Below are positions 23,330 to 34,639 of a stretch of DNA of 64,000 bases, in pieces; position 1 is the stretch's first letter; each line of letters begins with the position of its first letter. The position numbers were made by a program, and so were the translations under genes. The stretch is from the NCBI RefSeq assembly GCF_932294415.1, contig NC_065538.1:76521834-76585833 (forward strand), given 5' to 3'. The stretch is from Quercus robur (taxonomy: Eukaryota > Streptophyta > Magnoliopsida > Fagales > Fagaceae). The notes under the pieces were generated by a model, which did not search any database, was not told where the DNA came from, and saw only the letters and a list, made by a program, of their open reading frames with translations.

Positions 23330-26300
23330 TCCACAATAAGTCTGCCTAATATTTTAAAATTTTAAAAAACCAAAGATTAGGCCTTCAAAAAATTCTTATT
23401 ATCCACAATAGGTCTACTTAATATTGTTTTTATTTTTACAAATAACCTGATATATATCAACTAACTTTTTAAAAATTTTATACATAATTTAAATAATATA
23501 AAAGGGCTAGTAATATATTAATTAAGATTTTTTTTAATATAATAATTAAGTAAAAACATCATTAACAATAAACATAAACATGAAAAAATTATTTTTTTAA
23601 TTTGACAAACATGTGTTATTATTTATTTAAATAGAAGCATAGAAAAATACGAAAATTTCAATGTCAACATTTGAATTATATAATGCATGAGCTACAGGCT
23701 CATATTATGTGGCTTCGAAATTAGTGGACCACTTCACGATACTATTAGGAATCACATTTAGAAGATCACTTATTAGTATTTATATAATGCACATATGTAA
23801 AAGAAGTCAAATGATTATAAGTTCAATATTATTAATGATCATGGATTTACGGTTTTTAGCTTTTTGATATCCCTAAAATAGGATCTAAAGCTTCACCCTA
23901 GATTTCCTTACAAATTGTTTGAATTTGGGTGGGAGTTTAAATGTTTGTTGGGATTTTACACAAATTTCTTTAATACATTTAGTACTTCATTTCCAATATC
24001 GAGGGTTTCTTCTCTCCCAACAACAAGGATAGTATAGGAGATCAATTAAAAAAACATTTGATAGGATAAATACATACCACAATTGCAATAATAATAGTGG
24101 CAAAGTGTACAATTTTATATTTTAATTTAAATAAAATATTACATTTCAGAATGTCATTTAATTTTAGTTAAATAATTATAATTTATTTTATTTTACTTTG
24201 TATGTTTATTGTCATGCTTTGCATATAATCGTGATATTTGGCCAATTTTTACACATACCCTTAAAAAATAACACTTGCTTAACAATGCCTTAACTACTTA
24301 CGTTTGTTTGATTAAACAAAGAAAGCCAAACGACGAAACCAAAATATAGAATAAACCAAAGAAGTCAATTTCGTACTAGAGGTTGTTTTGATTTGGTTAG
24401 AGGAACAAAGTATTTTAATATCAATTGATACTAATGTATAGTTTTGGGATCACTACTATTTATATACTTTCAAACATATGTTTTTAATTATGTACATATG
24501 TATGCATTTATTTTTATGTTTATAGGAATGAACCTTATCAATGTAGAATTACCAAGCCCTATATGATAGAACGGTTACATATGAAGCTAGATAAACCATA
24601 TATCACCTCGTGTTTAAGTGGGCATGATATAATAATAATAATAATAAACTCGGCAAGACTACATGTTTTTATCCACATACCATGCACACATGGAGAAATT
24701 TAATCACATGAAACGTCCATGCACCCAATAGAAATTAGAACATCATATACTCCCTTTTCTAGCTAGCCATGGGCACACCAAAAAAAGTTTTAGCTACTTA
24801 TTGTAACCTGAGTAGGTGTTTCAAAATCCCAAAACCTAAAGAATGAAAGGGCCTAAGACTTGTTATTCACCATAAATTTCCTTACGGTAAAAATAAGTAA
24901 AAAAAAATATCGTAAATATTGTATATATAGGTGTCTATAAATTTGGTTGTAATATATGTAAGTAAGTTTACTTTGAAAAGTAAAAATGATAGATTGGTTT
25001 TGAAATTAAGGTTTTCTTAAGAGTCACTTAAGTGAGCCTTATGTGGTTCATTGTTGATGAAATACTGATTAACCAACAAATCACTTTTTATGGTGTTGAT
25101 CGGTGAGGAAATAAGCCTGTGTGAGCGAAGTTGAGCGGGGAAGCTGATTGAAACCTAGTCCTGTCAAGCATCATTAAAGCGTGCTTGAGTAGAGAGTAAG
25201 GTATGCTTAAGCAATCCCTAGGTAAAAAGTTTTATTTTATTTTATTTTTTTTATTTTGTAGAGTATGAGTTTTTCTTGTCTCAAGCAACTACTAAAGGCC
25301 TTAAAATGAATTTTGGGACTTGAACCAACAAAGTTGACTCTCCAAATTCATAATTTTACCAAACTTTTCCACCAATTACCAATAATTTAACAAAATATTC
25401 TCTTAAGTTGCTACTTACAGTATTCTTGGCTTAATTGTACCCCACAGACAAATTGGCAATAATCTTTTAGCGACACTTGTGGTAGGGGCAAATATTTTCT
25501 AAGAACAACGTTGATTTGTGCCTCTAAGTGATTGTGCAATGGTTGTAATTATAATATCAAAATTTTGAAAACTACTTATACAATCAAGAGTGTAATGAGG
25601 CTAACTTCAAAAAATTAACACCAAAATAGCATTGAAATCACAAAATTATGTTTTGCAATTATTTTCAATTGGAATTTTTTGTTGTTAGTTTTTCTTTTCT
25701 TTTTTGGGTTTAAAAAGCTTCATAAAATTTAAATGTTACTAAAATGTTTAGATGAGTGACTAAAATATAATCAAATAAAAAAATTAGAAAAAGAAAAAAA
25801 ATTGGAAAGGTGGTAAAGAGATAAAAGAATTAATTACCATCTATGTAAGGAGAAAATTTTGGGTGAGACGGGCGTATACGACACTCTCACTCTCACCTAA
25901 TACCTTCCCCTATGTAAGAGTGGGGAATGGAATTGGTGGAGCCAATGCCAGGATTAGGCTTGTACCGGAGGCTAGAGAGGTATTCAATTTATAGGCCTCA
26001 ATCATTTACAATTCACATTAAGGCTATTCTCTAAAGGAACGTCTTTTGAGTTTTCATTCTGCAGTTTTCTCCTTGCTAGTGATTCATCTCCATCATCTCT
26101 CTCGTTGTTGGGGGTGATACTGATTGTTATATTTAATATCCAAATTGTAATTGTTGCATTTACGGTGTTGAGAGTTAAACCTGTGTTTGTATAACCCTTA
26201 AATTTAGGATTTTAAAATTTTTGGTTTTACTTATTTATATCCCATGAGTTTCAAACCTGTAAATGAGTAGAATGATGGTATTTTGGGCATAGAAAAGAAA

Positions 26301-26986
26301 AATTCAAAAAAAGGAAGTTTCTTGAATAGTAGTATAGAGTATATAAGAAAAATCACATGTATACAAAATTTGAAAAACGATAATGTAACGTTTACTCAAT
26401 GACCAACCCTACTAATAAGTAATAACCTCAGAATATATAATAAAACTTATCACTTCCATAAAATAAAAATAAAAGACTTATCACCAAGTAACAAAAAGAA
26501 AATTGATTAATTATTAGTTCTTTTTTTAACTGTATTTCAAGTATAATACAAAACTTATCACCAAGTCACAAAAAGAAAATTAATTAATTATTAGTTCTTT
26601 TTTAACTATATTTCAAATATATTACAATTTGAAATGGCACATTAAAAGATTTGTTTTGTTTTTATTTTTTATAGAATAGAATTTCAAATGATGATTAATT
26701 TTATCACAAGACTAAGATACTAGTCAATTTTAAATAAATAAATAAAAATTGAGAGATAATTACATAGGCCTCAATCATTTTGTACATGGGAATGTGTAAT
26801 TTAGCTACAAGAACCTTGACATTATGTCAAAATTTTAAAAACTACTTAGAATTTAAAATCTAATCCTAATATAACTCAGTCTTACCTAAAACCGAAACCC
26901 AATAGAAATAGGAAATAAAATCTTAAAGCGAAAAAAATAAGTTTCACAAAGTCCTAAACTAAATGAAAAACTAAACATTAATAATA
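23330..26986. repeat. Inter-unit duplicated block, copy 1, then AT-rich sequence
   Basis: About 23330-25500 aligns by eye with 41330-43830 and 56080-58990 (for example the GATTAGGCCTTCAAAAAA start, and the GAGTCACTT/GAGTGAGCCTTATGTGG segment near 25020, 43280 and 58435). In copies 2 and 3 the block leads into F-box genes D and E; here it does not. From 25500 to 26986 I see no gene. Confidence 0.65.
26477..26627. repeat. Tandem duplication of about 76 bases
   Basis: ACTTATCACCAAGT followed by the same AT-rich stretch occurs twice in a row, starting at about 26477 and 26553. The sister segment upstream of the second J-like gene (about 33305-33400) has it once, so the duplication arose in this copy. 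Confidence 0.75.
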
Positions 26987-28239
26987 GGCGAAACTACACT
27001 GTTGGTCCTTCAAATTTATCCTATGTGCGCAATTGGTCCCTCAAGTTTCAAATGAGCGCAATTGGTTCCTTAAGTTTTCAAAATGAGTCATATAAGTCCT
27101 TCTGTTAACTTCCGTTAGTAATGTTGCTTACATGGCTAATGGAATAATGATCTATAATTTTTTTTAATGACATGGCATTTCTTTTTATTAACAAATTAAA
27201 AAAAATAAATTTACACGTAAAAGAAATCTAACCTGTTCCAATCAATTCTATAATTACACTATCTTCGTCTAAATACAATTAGAACAAGAGAAGGTATTAC
27301 TAAAGTTTATATGCAAAAATGGCCCCAATACCACTGGTAGAAATTGCCAAAACAACTTAATCTAAATAGCTTAGCTAATCAGATTTCTAAACAATACTAG
27401 AAATTAACATATTCCTATACCATGCAAAAGAACCTATCAAACTCAACAATCGTTATCCCTAAGACCCTGACTTCTCAACTTCTCAAAGTCACCAAGAGCT
27501 TCCATTGATCTTTGCCACAGGCACATATAGCCTTTGACGTAACACATTCTTTCTCTCTACAACTTTTATTCTCTTCATTTTCTTTGTGTCCCAACCTCCA
27601 TATCTGAACCCCTGTTTTCTCTCTTACGCATACATATGCCTTTTGACACTCCAACAATCTTCAAAAAGTCTCTAAAAAGCATAACAGCACAAGAACCATA
27701 TTCCTATCCATAGAATCCAGTCACTACCGCCACCACCACCACCACACCTTTGCCCCGCGGCTTTGCCGAAAGTCGAAGTGAGATCCAACCACCCCGCCAA
27801 GTCGGAAACTCCTTTGTCTCCGGCCACCGAAAACAATTGTATCGTTCGGTTGTTGCAAACACTGTAGTCATTCTCATCTTCTTCTTCTTCTTCATGATCG
27901 ATATCGAGCTCTTTCTCTTTGCTTTGAAAGATAATGGCCGGCTTGGAACGGTTCAATATCGCTATTGTGGGTTTTACTTGAATTAGAACAGGTCAAAATT
28001 TTTTTTTTTTACTTGTAAATACATTTTTGTAATTTTTTAATAAAAAAGTACCACGTCATTAAAAAAAATGACATATCATTATTCCGTTAAACACATAAGC
28101 AACATTACTAACAGAAGTTAACAGAAGGACTTATATGACTAATTTTGAAAACTTAAGGGATTAATTGCGCTCACTTGAAACTTACCGGACCAATTGCGCA
28201 CACAGAGTAAACTTAAGGGACCAACAGTGTAATTTTGCC
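26987..28239. mobile_element. Mutator-like element (MULE) with long terminal inverted repeats
   Basis: The ends are long inverted repeats of roughly 200 bases starting GGC-AAA-TACACTGTTGGTCC. An exact 9-base target-site duplication, TTAATAATA, flanks them (26978-26986 and 28240-28248). The paralogous segment at 33619-33627 has a single TTAATAATA with the same flanks, which is the empty site. The interior (about 27420-27990) is distinctly GC-richer than its surroundings and has no transposase. It includes a 94-codon minus frame at 27672-27956 with an acidic stretch, possibly a captured host fragment of Pack-MULE type. Confidence 0.93.
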
Positions 28240-28698
28240 TTAATAATAATAGAGTCTTGTCCCAATTAAGTCTGTGTGTCTAGTATCTGCTGTTTATAAC
28301 ATTAGTCTATAACTACAAAAATTAGGTCTTTTGTAGTTATACTCTGATTAAATAATATATTATAAACCCAATTTAAAACACTAATATTACTATTTTCGTG
28401 TGTGTTCTAATAAGTATTATTGTTTACTCAAAAAAAATTTACAACATTAAAACCAAATAAAGTAAAAAAAAAATAAATTAAAATTAAAATTAATTTTCAG
28501 AACACTCACACAGTCGGTGGAACTCAGTCGGTTTAACTTGCAAACCCTAGCTTGGGGACCAAGCTAACGCAATCTTATAAATTAATTCTCTCATTACTAT
28601 GTCTTAATTCGTCTAACATAACTCAGTCGGTGTTGTTGTTCTTGTTCTTTTTGTTGTCGCTGTTCTACTCTCTTTGTGAAATCTTCCGATAATCCACC

Positions 28699-29211
28699 AT
28701 GACGGATGCGCTGTTGAAGTGGGCTGATCAAGAATGGAGTGAAGGAAACCAAAAGAAAGCCTACGAACTCGTAGAGATGGCCATCAAACTCGACCCTTAT
28801 TTTGGAGGCGTGGCCAAGTACTACACTGCCTTATATATCCACCATGCCGGCGAGTTCAAGAAGAACAGGGTCGGCGGAGTTGATCTCTACGCAGTCCTCG
28901 GCTTCACGGCTGCTGATCACCTATCAATCACTCATGACTCCATCAAAGAAAGGTATTGCAAGTTCGCAAAGTTGGTGCATCCCAACGAGTTTCCCTCCCC
29001 AATGGCAGATGGCGCTCTCAAACTCATGGACATGGCGTGGGCGATCCTGGGTAACGAGTATAGCAGAGAAGACTATGATGTTCGTGTTGGTCTTCGTTGT
29101 CCAAAGCCAAGGAATATTGATATAGTAGAGGAGACTAAGAGTACTACTACTGATCAGATGCCAAAGGTGGTTTATGTGAAAAGGTGTGCTGTTCTTGCGG
29201 CTAATCAGTGA
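28699..29211 (+). CDS. J-domain-like protein with HPN instead of HPD, copy 1
   Basis: An intronless gene for 170 residues. The N-terminal helical part (ALLKWADQEWSEGNQKKAYE, about residues 4-50) resembles the start of plant DnaJ proteins of the DUF3444 type. A J-like domain follows at about 62-128 (DLYAVLGF, SIKERYCKFAKLVHP, ALKLMDMAWAILGNEYSREDYD). The HPD tripeptide needed in J-proteins to stimulate Hsp70 ATPase reads HPN at 94-96, so canonical co-chaperone activity is doubtful. It may be a J-like protein acting by protein binding. CTTATAAATTAATT near 28574 could be the TATA box. The leader has CAGTCGGT three times. It is GC-richer than its surroundings. The 3' end is shared with copy 2 to about 29345. 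Role unknown. Confidence 0.85.
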   Translation: MTDALLKWADQEWSEGNQKKAYELVEMAIKLDPYFGGVAKYYTALYIHHAGEFKKNRVGGVDLYAVLGFTAADHLSITHDSIKERYCKFAKLVHPNEFPSPMADGALKLMDMAWAILGNEYSREDYDVRVGLRCPKPRNIDIVEETKSTTTDQMPKVVYVKRCAVLAANQ

Positions 29212-29345
29212 TCGGATGGTCCGAGTAAAAAATAGGATTATTGTTTTCCTTGTTTGTATCTGTACAAAGAAAAAGATAGAGTGAACGAGTATCTCGTATA
29301 CATTTATGTAAACATTCTTTGAATATTCAATGAAATTTTAGATGT

Positions 29346-30499
29346 TTTTAGCAAATTTTCATAGCAAAACAAATTGTCCACGGTTTAGCAATACATTGGT
29401 TATTAATAGTGATGTGCATCTAATACATCAATCCAATTAAAATTTATCCAACCCAACTCAATGTTGATTTTTGTGTATTGATGATCAGTTACGTTGGACC
29501 TAATTTCACCCATCATATATATAATTTTATCTTATAACCTTTATTTAAGTTTTCTAGTTTGATTTATTTTGGTATTTTTAAAAAAATTGTTTTGATGATT
29601 CTGTAAATTTGTAACATAATTTAGACGTATTATTTAATACAATTTTATTTTTAAAACAACTATGGTGCTGTTGATCATGAATGCATTAACTCATAATTGA
29701 GTATGCTCTGAGTCTCTGACCTTGTGAACTGCATTTAGGAAAAGAATAAAATTCCAATATCATGTCTCTCTCTCAAAAGTACAAAATATTTTATACAAAA
29801 TTTTAAGTGTGTTCTTATTTTTAAGATGGTGTAGAGATAAAATGAAATTTCCCAAATTTCCTTATTTCTTAACTTTCCTCAGTGATTAATTTAAATTCAT
29901 AGGCAATTTGGCCATAAATAAAACAGATATATCATATAAGAAAGGGCCATATACTCGGAATCTGTCATGATACAAGCCCACCATAACATCACCTGTCACA
30001 AGTCACAAGTAAAATTTTCTCATGAGACTTGGTAGATCAATCAAGTTGGAAAAAGGAAAATTATGCTGTTACAGAAACAGATCACTTGTACTTGCTGCAT
30101 GAATTTGATTCTCAATTACGGATCTTTTAGCTAAGTTGTTTAAAGAAGATTGGGGATACTTATTCCTAATAGCTGAATGGTTCAATAATTCAAGAACTCT
30201 TAACTGCATGGTCTAGCTAGTCATCTGCTTGTATATAGATGGTATATGTCATTGACTAATCTCTGCTTTTCATTGTTTTCAATAGCTATTAAGTTTCAAT
30301 TTATCATGACCAACGTGAAGGAAGATAAAAATCTCAGCAACGAATGACAAAGTTGCAAAGTCTGCATTAATTGTTAGACAAATTTAAAATTTAGCAGGAG
30401 ACAAAGGGTTCAAATGGCCAGAATGACTTCTAAGATCGCATACTTGGTAGTAGTGCTGAAATTACTGCAAATGGATTCAATTGGCCAGAAAATCTTATG
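29346..30499. other. Downstream of J-like gene 1
   Basis: AT-rich sequence, no gene seen. The sister copy lacks about 1.5 kb of the equivalent region: its match resumes near 34805, corresponding to about 30937. Confidence 0.5.
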
Positions 30500-30890
30500 T
30501 TCAGACTTCACACTTTACACTATTGGGAGTCTTCTACATTTAGTTTATCTTAAATTACTGCAAATTTGAGTAATCATGTGTTACATGGGAGTGAAGAGAG
30601 AGGGACTATTGATCATCATATAAAGATTAGGATTATGAATTATTGGAACATCCCTGAGCATGAGTATGGTCTTGTTCTTAGCGTGAGTAGAGGGTTTGCT
30701 TTTAAATTGCTAGCTGAATCATACCCTTTTTATACAAACAAAAAATTGTTGACAATGTTTGATTACAAGACTTAGTCTGTGAATTGAATGGCTTAGAGTG
30801 CTACAGAGATAGGTGCTAAGTGTATAGTGCATTGTTCAAATGGCCAGCATTGAAATTGTTCTCCACTATGTTACAAGCTTAAACAGGACT
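30500..30890 (+). pseudogene. Fragment of a molybdenum-cofactor-sulfurase-like (aminotransferase V fold) protein
   Basis: The open stretch at 30566-30775 reads NHVLHGSEERGTIDHHIKIR, then MNYWNIPEHEYGLVLSVSRG and AFKLLAESYPFYTNKKLLTM. This is the conserved region of plant MOCOS-like proteins around the cofactor-binding domain. Past a stop at 30773 the homology continues, with stops, as S-V-N, M-A, S-A-T-E-I-G-A-K up to about 30880. No start, no rest of the gene and several stops: a broken partial copy. Confidence 0.75.
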
Positions 30891-31020
30891 GGAGAACGGA
30901 AAATATGTTATGGGGATATGCTCATGTATTTGAGAGTTAGTGCTTAGTGGTCGATTTTTTGCATGGGTTTAGTTGTTAGTGGGTCTGTGGGTGTACTCGG
31001 ATAATTTGAGCTTTTTCTGG

Positions 31021-31783
31021 ACAAGCTGCAGCATTTAAAATATTTGAGACAATTAAAAGGAAGCCACAAATAGATGCTAAGGATACTAGTGGCCTTAAAT
31101 TTGATGATATTCATGGAGATATAGAACTAAGGGATGTGTGTTTCAGTTATCCTGCAAGACTTGAAGTCTGAAGAACAAATATTCAATGGATTTCTCTTTC
31201 AATGCCTGGTGGTACAACTGCTGCTTTGGTTGGACAGAGTGGAATTGGGAAATCAACAGTTATCAGTTTGATTGAGAGATATTATGACCCGCAAGCTGGT
31301 GAAGTTCTTATTGGCAAGATTAACCTCAGAGAGTTCCAACTAAAATCAGAAAATGGATCAAACAGAAAATTGGCCTCATCAGCGAGGAATCTGTATTGTT
31401 ACATGTAGCATTTAAGACAATATCGCCTATGGGAAGGACAGTGCAACTACTGAAGAGATAAGAGCTGCTGCTGAGCTTGCCAATGCTGCTAAATTCATAG
31501 ATAAATTTCCTCAGGTTTAATTGTTCATCTAATCTTTCGTTTAAAATGATTTATTAGTCTGCAATTCCTCTTGGAATTTTATATTTTTTATACATGATTG
31601 TATTCTCATGTTTGTATTTACTTTCTCTGTAGAAAGATAAACATATATCTGAATTGAGTTTTACAGAATTTAAAGTATTTCATAATGTGGTTTTGTGTCT
31701 GACGTATTGAGGGACTAGACACTATTGTTGGTGAGCATGGAACTCATCTATCTGGGGGCCAAAAGCAGAGATATCATCTAGGT
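31021..31783 (+). pseudogene. ABC transporter B-family (MDR/PGP) nucleotide-binding-domain fragment
   Basis: The linker before the first nucleotide-binding domain ([20 protein letters not shown]) is followed by [13 protein letters not shown], a Walker A motif GQSGIGKST near 31230-31260, [14 protein letters not shown], and a Q-loop region. After a retained intron (31515-31711) come GLDTIVGEHGTHLSGGQKQR with the ABC signature LSGGQ. A stop after SYPARLEV, frameshifts near 31340-31440 and the abrupt end after the signature show it is dead. The retained intron points to DNA-level copying, not retroposition. Confidence 0.85.
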
Positions 31784-33079
31784 AATCATCACTAATTTGT
31801 TTTGAAATGTTGAATTATTTCCTTATCATTGTCTTTTTGTATTCTATATAAACCCTAGCCTATTCGGGCTCTATGTAATGCATCTAAAACTATATCAATA
31901 AAGTCTTATTTAACTTATCCTACATATATAGTATTAGAGCAGGTTGATCCAGACCTGTGAATAATCTTTCATAGCTTCAGCATTTACATTTTTGTTACCC
32001 CCAAACCTCTCATCTAATGAATGCTATATCTATCCTCCCCAAGTCCAACTACACACACTTTCATCCATTCATGCATTCACAAAATCCATAAATGTAATTT
32101 TTTTTAATTGTCTTTTCATTTGAAGATTCTGTCATCAATTCTTTGGGCATTACACTTTGAAGTTGTTCAAGTTTCTCTCTTGTTACAACTTTCTAGAAGA
32201 CATGTTCCAAAATCCGTATCTACCTTATTCTCTCTCTTTGTTTGAATGCCAGCTGTTGAAATGAAGATGATTACTTATTCTCTCTCCAAAATTCATTTTT
32301 ATTTCAGATACCAAAGTCCACCAAATCTATAGTGATTACATCCTTAGTTTCTCCAAATACCTGAACTCTTTTAAAGAAGAAAAATAGTTGAAAGAACCAT
32401 CCACTTTCTAGCATTTCCCCTCCTCTCCATTAGGCCAAAATATATACAGAAGAATAGAGGAGACGGCACAATGCAAAACTACATGTTTTAGCCCAACCCA
32501 CGTACCATCCATACAAGGAGAGATTTAATCACGGGATATGTCCAAGCACTTAATAGAAACTAGAGCAGCATATTTAAGACATCTCTTACTCCATTTTTGG
32601 CCAAGGGCACATAGAAAGCAGTTTAAGCCGCATATTTTAAGTTTGTAACTTGAGTAGATGTTTCAATATCCCAAAAACCAAAATAATGAGAGGAGTTGGG
32701 ACTTGGATTCACCATAGATCTCCCTATGATAAAAGAAACAAACAATAAAAATCCTATAGTATTACAATTTAATCAGCCTACTGGCAGATCCACATCCAAG
32801 CCCTTTCAGGTGCACAGCAACCAATACGTAATATGAATTTTGAGCCTAGACGTTCTTGGGAACGAACATTGCATTACACATCACAAGGATGACACTTGAA
32901 GCTCACAAAATATATCTGCATAGCTTGAAGGAGTCAAAGCAACCAACACATCAAATTACTTGAAGAGTTGAAGAAACAGAATCACAATAATTGGCAGGAT
33001 GACAAAGGCGAAAGGTAAATTATGAAGTTAAAAAATATACCATAGTTTTTGATGTGTCAGTTAGCAACAATATGGAAAC
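31784..33079. other. Duplicated F-box 3' flank leading to a truncated FBD exon
   Basis: From about 31975 the sequence matches 17918-19213 and 34863-35910, the 3' flanks of genes B and C. 31784-31975 holds no recognisable feature. Confidence 0.6.
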
Positions 33080-33235
33080 TTGAGAGTAGTGATGTGTATT
33101 TGATTGAAACCCAAAAAGAAATCTATTGCAAAGCTTATTGACCGTCTGGGGAACAACAGTATCTGTTTATAAATTTCCTTTTGCTTATTTAAGCCCCCCT
33201 TGATTTGAAACGGTATTCATCAAAAACAATGAATA
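33080..33235 (-). pseudogene. Truncated FBD-exon remnant of an F-box gene
   Basis: The minus strand encodes the C-terminal end of the FBD exon (KQILLFP-like, then FFLGFNQI and TLKFP-like) matching gene B exon 3. The match stops abruptly near 33235, where sequence belonging to the J-like duplicate begins. No upstream exons are present. This marks a duplication breakpoint. Confidence 0.75.
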
Positions 33236-33925
33236 TCGTTATTGTGACTTAAAACATTATTTATTCTCACACATTATATAGGTCTGCGACTAGTATATAA
33301 TAAAACTTATCACCAACACCAAGTCACAAAAAGAAATTTGATTAATTATTAAATTTTTTTAACTGTAAATTTCAAGTCTAATACAATTTGCAATGGCACA
33401 ATAAAGGTTTTTTTTTTTTTTTTTTTAGAATAGAATTTCACCAAATAGGGTTCACTTCATGATGATTGATCTTATTATATGACTAAGACACAAGCCAATT
33501 TTTGCAAAATATTTAAAAGCTTCATTTATAGTTTAACTGAGTAATTGCTTGGAAAATAATGGTATACTTTTAGCAAAATATTCACAAAGTCCTAACCTAA
33601 TAAATGAAAAACTAAACATTAATAATAATAGATTCCTGTCCCAATTTAGCCTCTTAAAAATTACAACATTAAAACCGAATAAAGTACGGAAAAAAAAAAA
33701 ACAAAAAAAAAAATTAATTTCCAGAACACTAACACAGTCGGTGGAACTCAGTCGGTTTAACTTGCAAACCCAAGCTTGGGGCCCAAGCTATCGCAATCTT
33801 ATAAATTAATTCTCTCATTACTATGTCTTAATTCGTCCAACATTACTCAGTCGGTGTTGTTCTTCTTCTTCTTTTTCTTCTTGTTGCTGTTCTTCTCTCT
33901 TTGTGAAGTGTTCCGATCATCCACC

Positions 33926-34432
33926 ATGACGGATGCACTGTTGAAGTGGGCTGATCAAGAATGGAGTGAAGGAAACCAAAAGAAAGCCTACGAACTCGTA
34001 GAGATGGCCATCAAACTGGACCCTTATTTTGGAGGCGTGGCCAAGTACTACACTGCCTTATATATCCACCATGCCGGCGAGTTCAAGAAGAACAGGGTTG
34101 GCGGAGTTGATCTCTACGCAGTCCTCGGCTTCACGGCTGCTGATCACCCATCAATCACTCATGACTCCATCAAAGAAAGGTATTGCAAGTTCGCAAAGTT
34201 GGTGCATCCCAACGAGTTTCCCTCCCCAATGGCAGATGGCGCTCTCAAACTCATGGACATGGCTTGGGCAAACCTGGGTAACGAGTTTAGCAGAGAAGAC
34301 TATGATGTTTGTGTTGGTCTGCGTTGTCCAAAGCCAAGGCATTTTGATAAACTAGTTGAGACGTCAATGACTACTGCTGATCAGAGGCCAAAGGTGATTT
34401 ATGTGAAAAGGTGTGCTCCAGAAGAGGTGTAG
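33926..34432 (+). CDS. J-domain-like protein with HPN instead of HPD, copy 2
   Basis: Intronless, 168 residues, nearly identical to copy 1 over the first 138 residues. Differences include Pro for Leu at 75, Asn for Ile at 116 and Cys for Arg at 129. The tail has diverged and ends CAPEEV where copy 1 ends CAVLAANQ. HPN at 94-96 is shared, so the loss of the HPD aspartate predates the duplication. A longer upstream frame from 33776 is rejected: the second copy shows MTDALL at the same place after CCACC, and the upstream part is a pyrimidine-rich leader. 5' and 3' flanks are also duplicated (about 33290 to 34640). Confidence 0.85.
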   Translation: MTDALLKWADQEWSEGNQKKAYELVEMAIKLDPYFGGVAKYYTALYIHHAGEFKKNRVGGVDLYAVLGFTAADHPSITHDSIKERYCKFAKLVHPNEFPSPMADGALKLMDMAWANLGNEFSREDYDVCVGLRCPKPRHFDKLVETSMTTADQRPKVIYVKRCAPEEV

Positions 34433-34639
34433 AGTCTGTAGACTGAGTAAGGCCAAGAGAGGTTTTGGGGGTATAGCAAGTAAAATAGATAGGATTTTTT
34501 TTTTTTTTCGTTGTTTGAAATTTTCCTATTAGTTTTCATCTGTACAAAGAAAAAGATGGAGTGAACGAGTATCTTGTATACATTTATGTAAAGATTCTTT
34601 GAATATTCAATGAAATTCTAGATGATTTTAGCAATATTA

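Noticed and set aside
28802..29125. 107-codon plus frame overlapping J-like gene 1 (and 34029-34355 in copy 2)
   Set aside because: Shadow frame within the conserved J-like coding sequence; conservation follows the other frame.
33776..33925. 50-residue N-terminal extension of J-like gene 2
   Set aside because: Low-complexity translation of a pyrimidine-rich leader, not open in copy 1.
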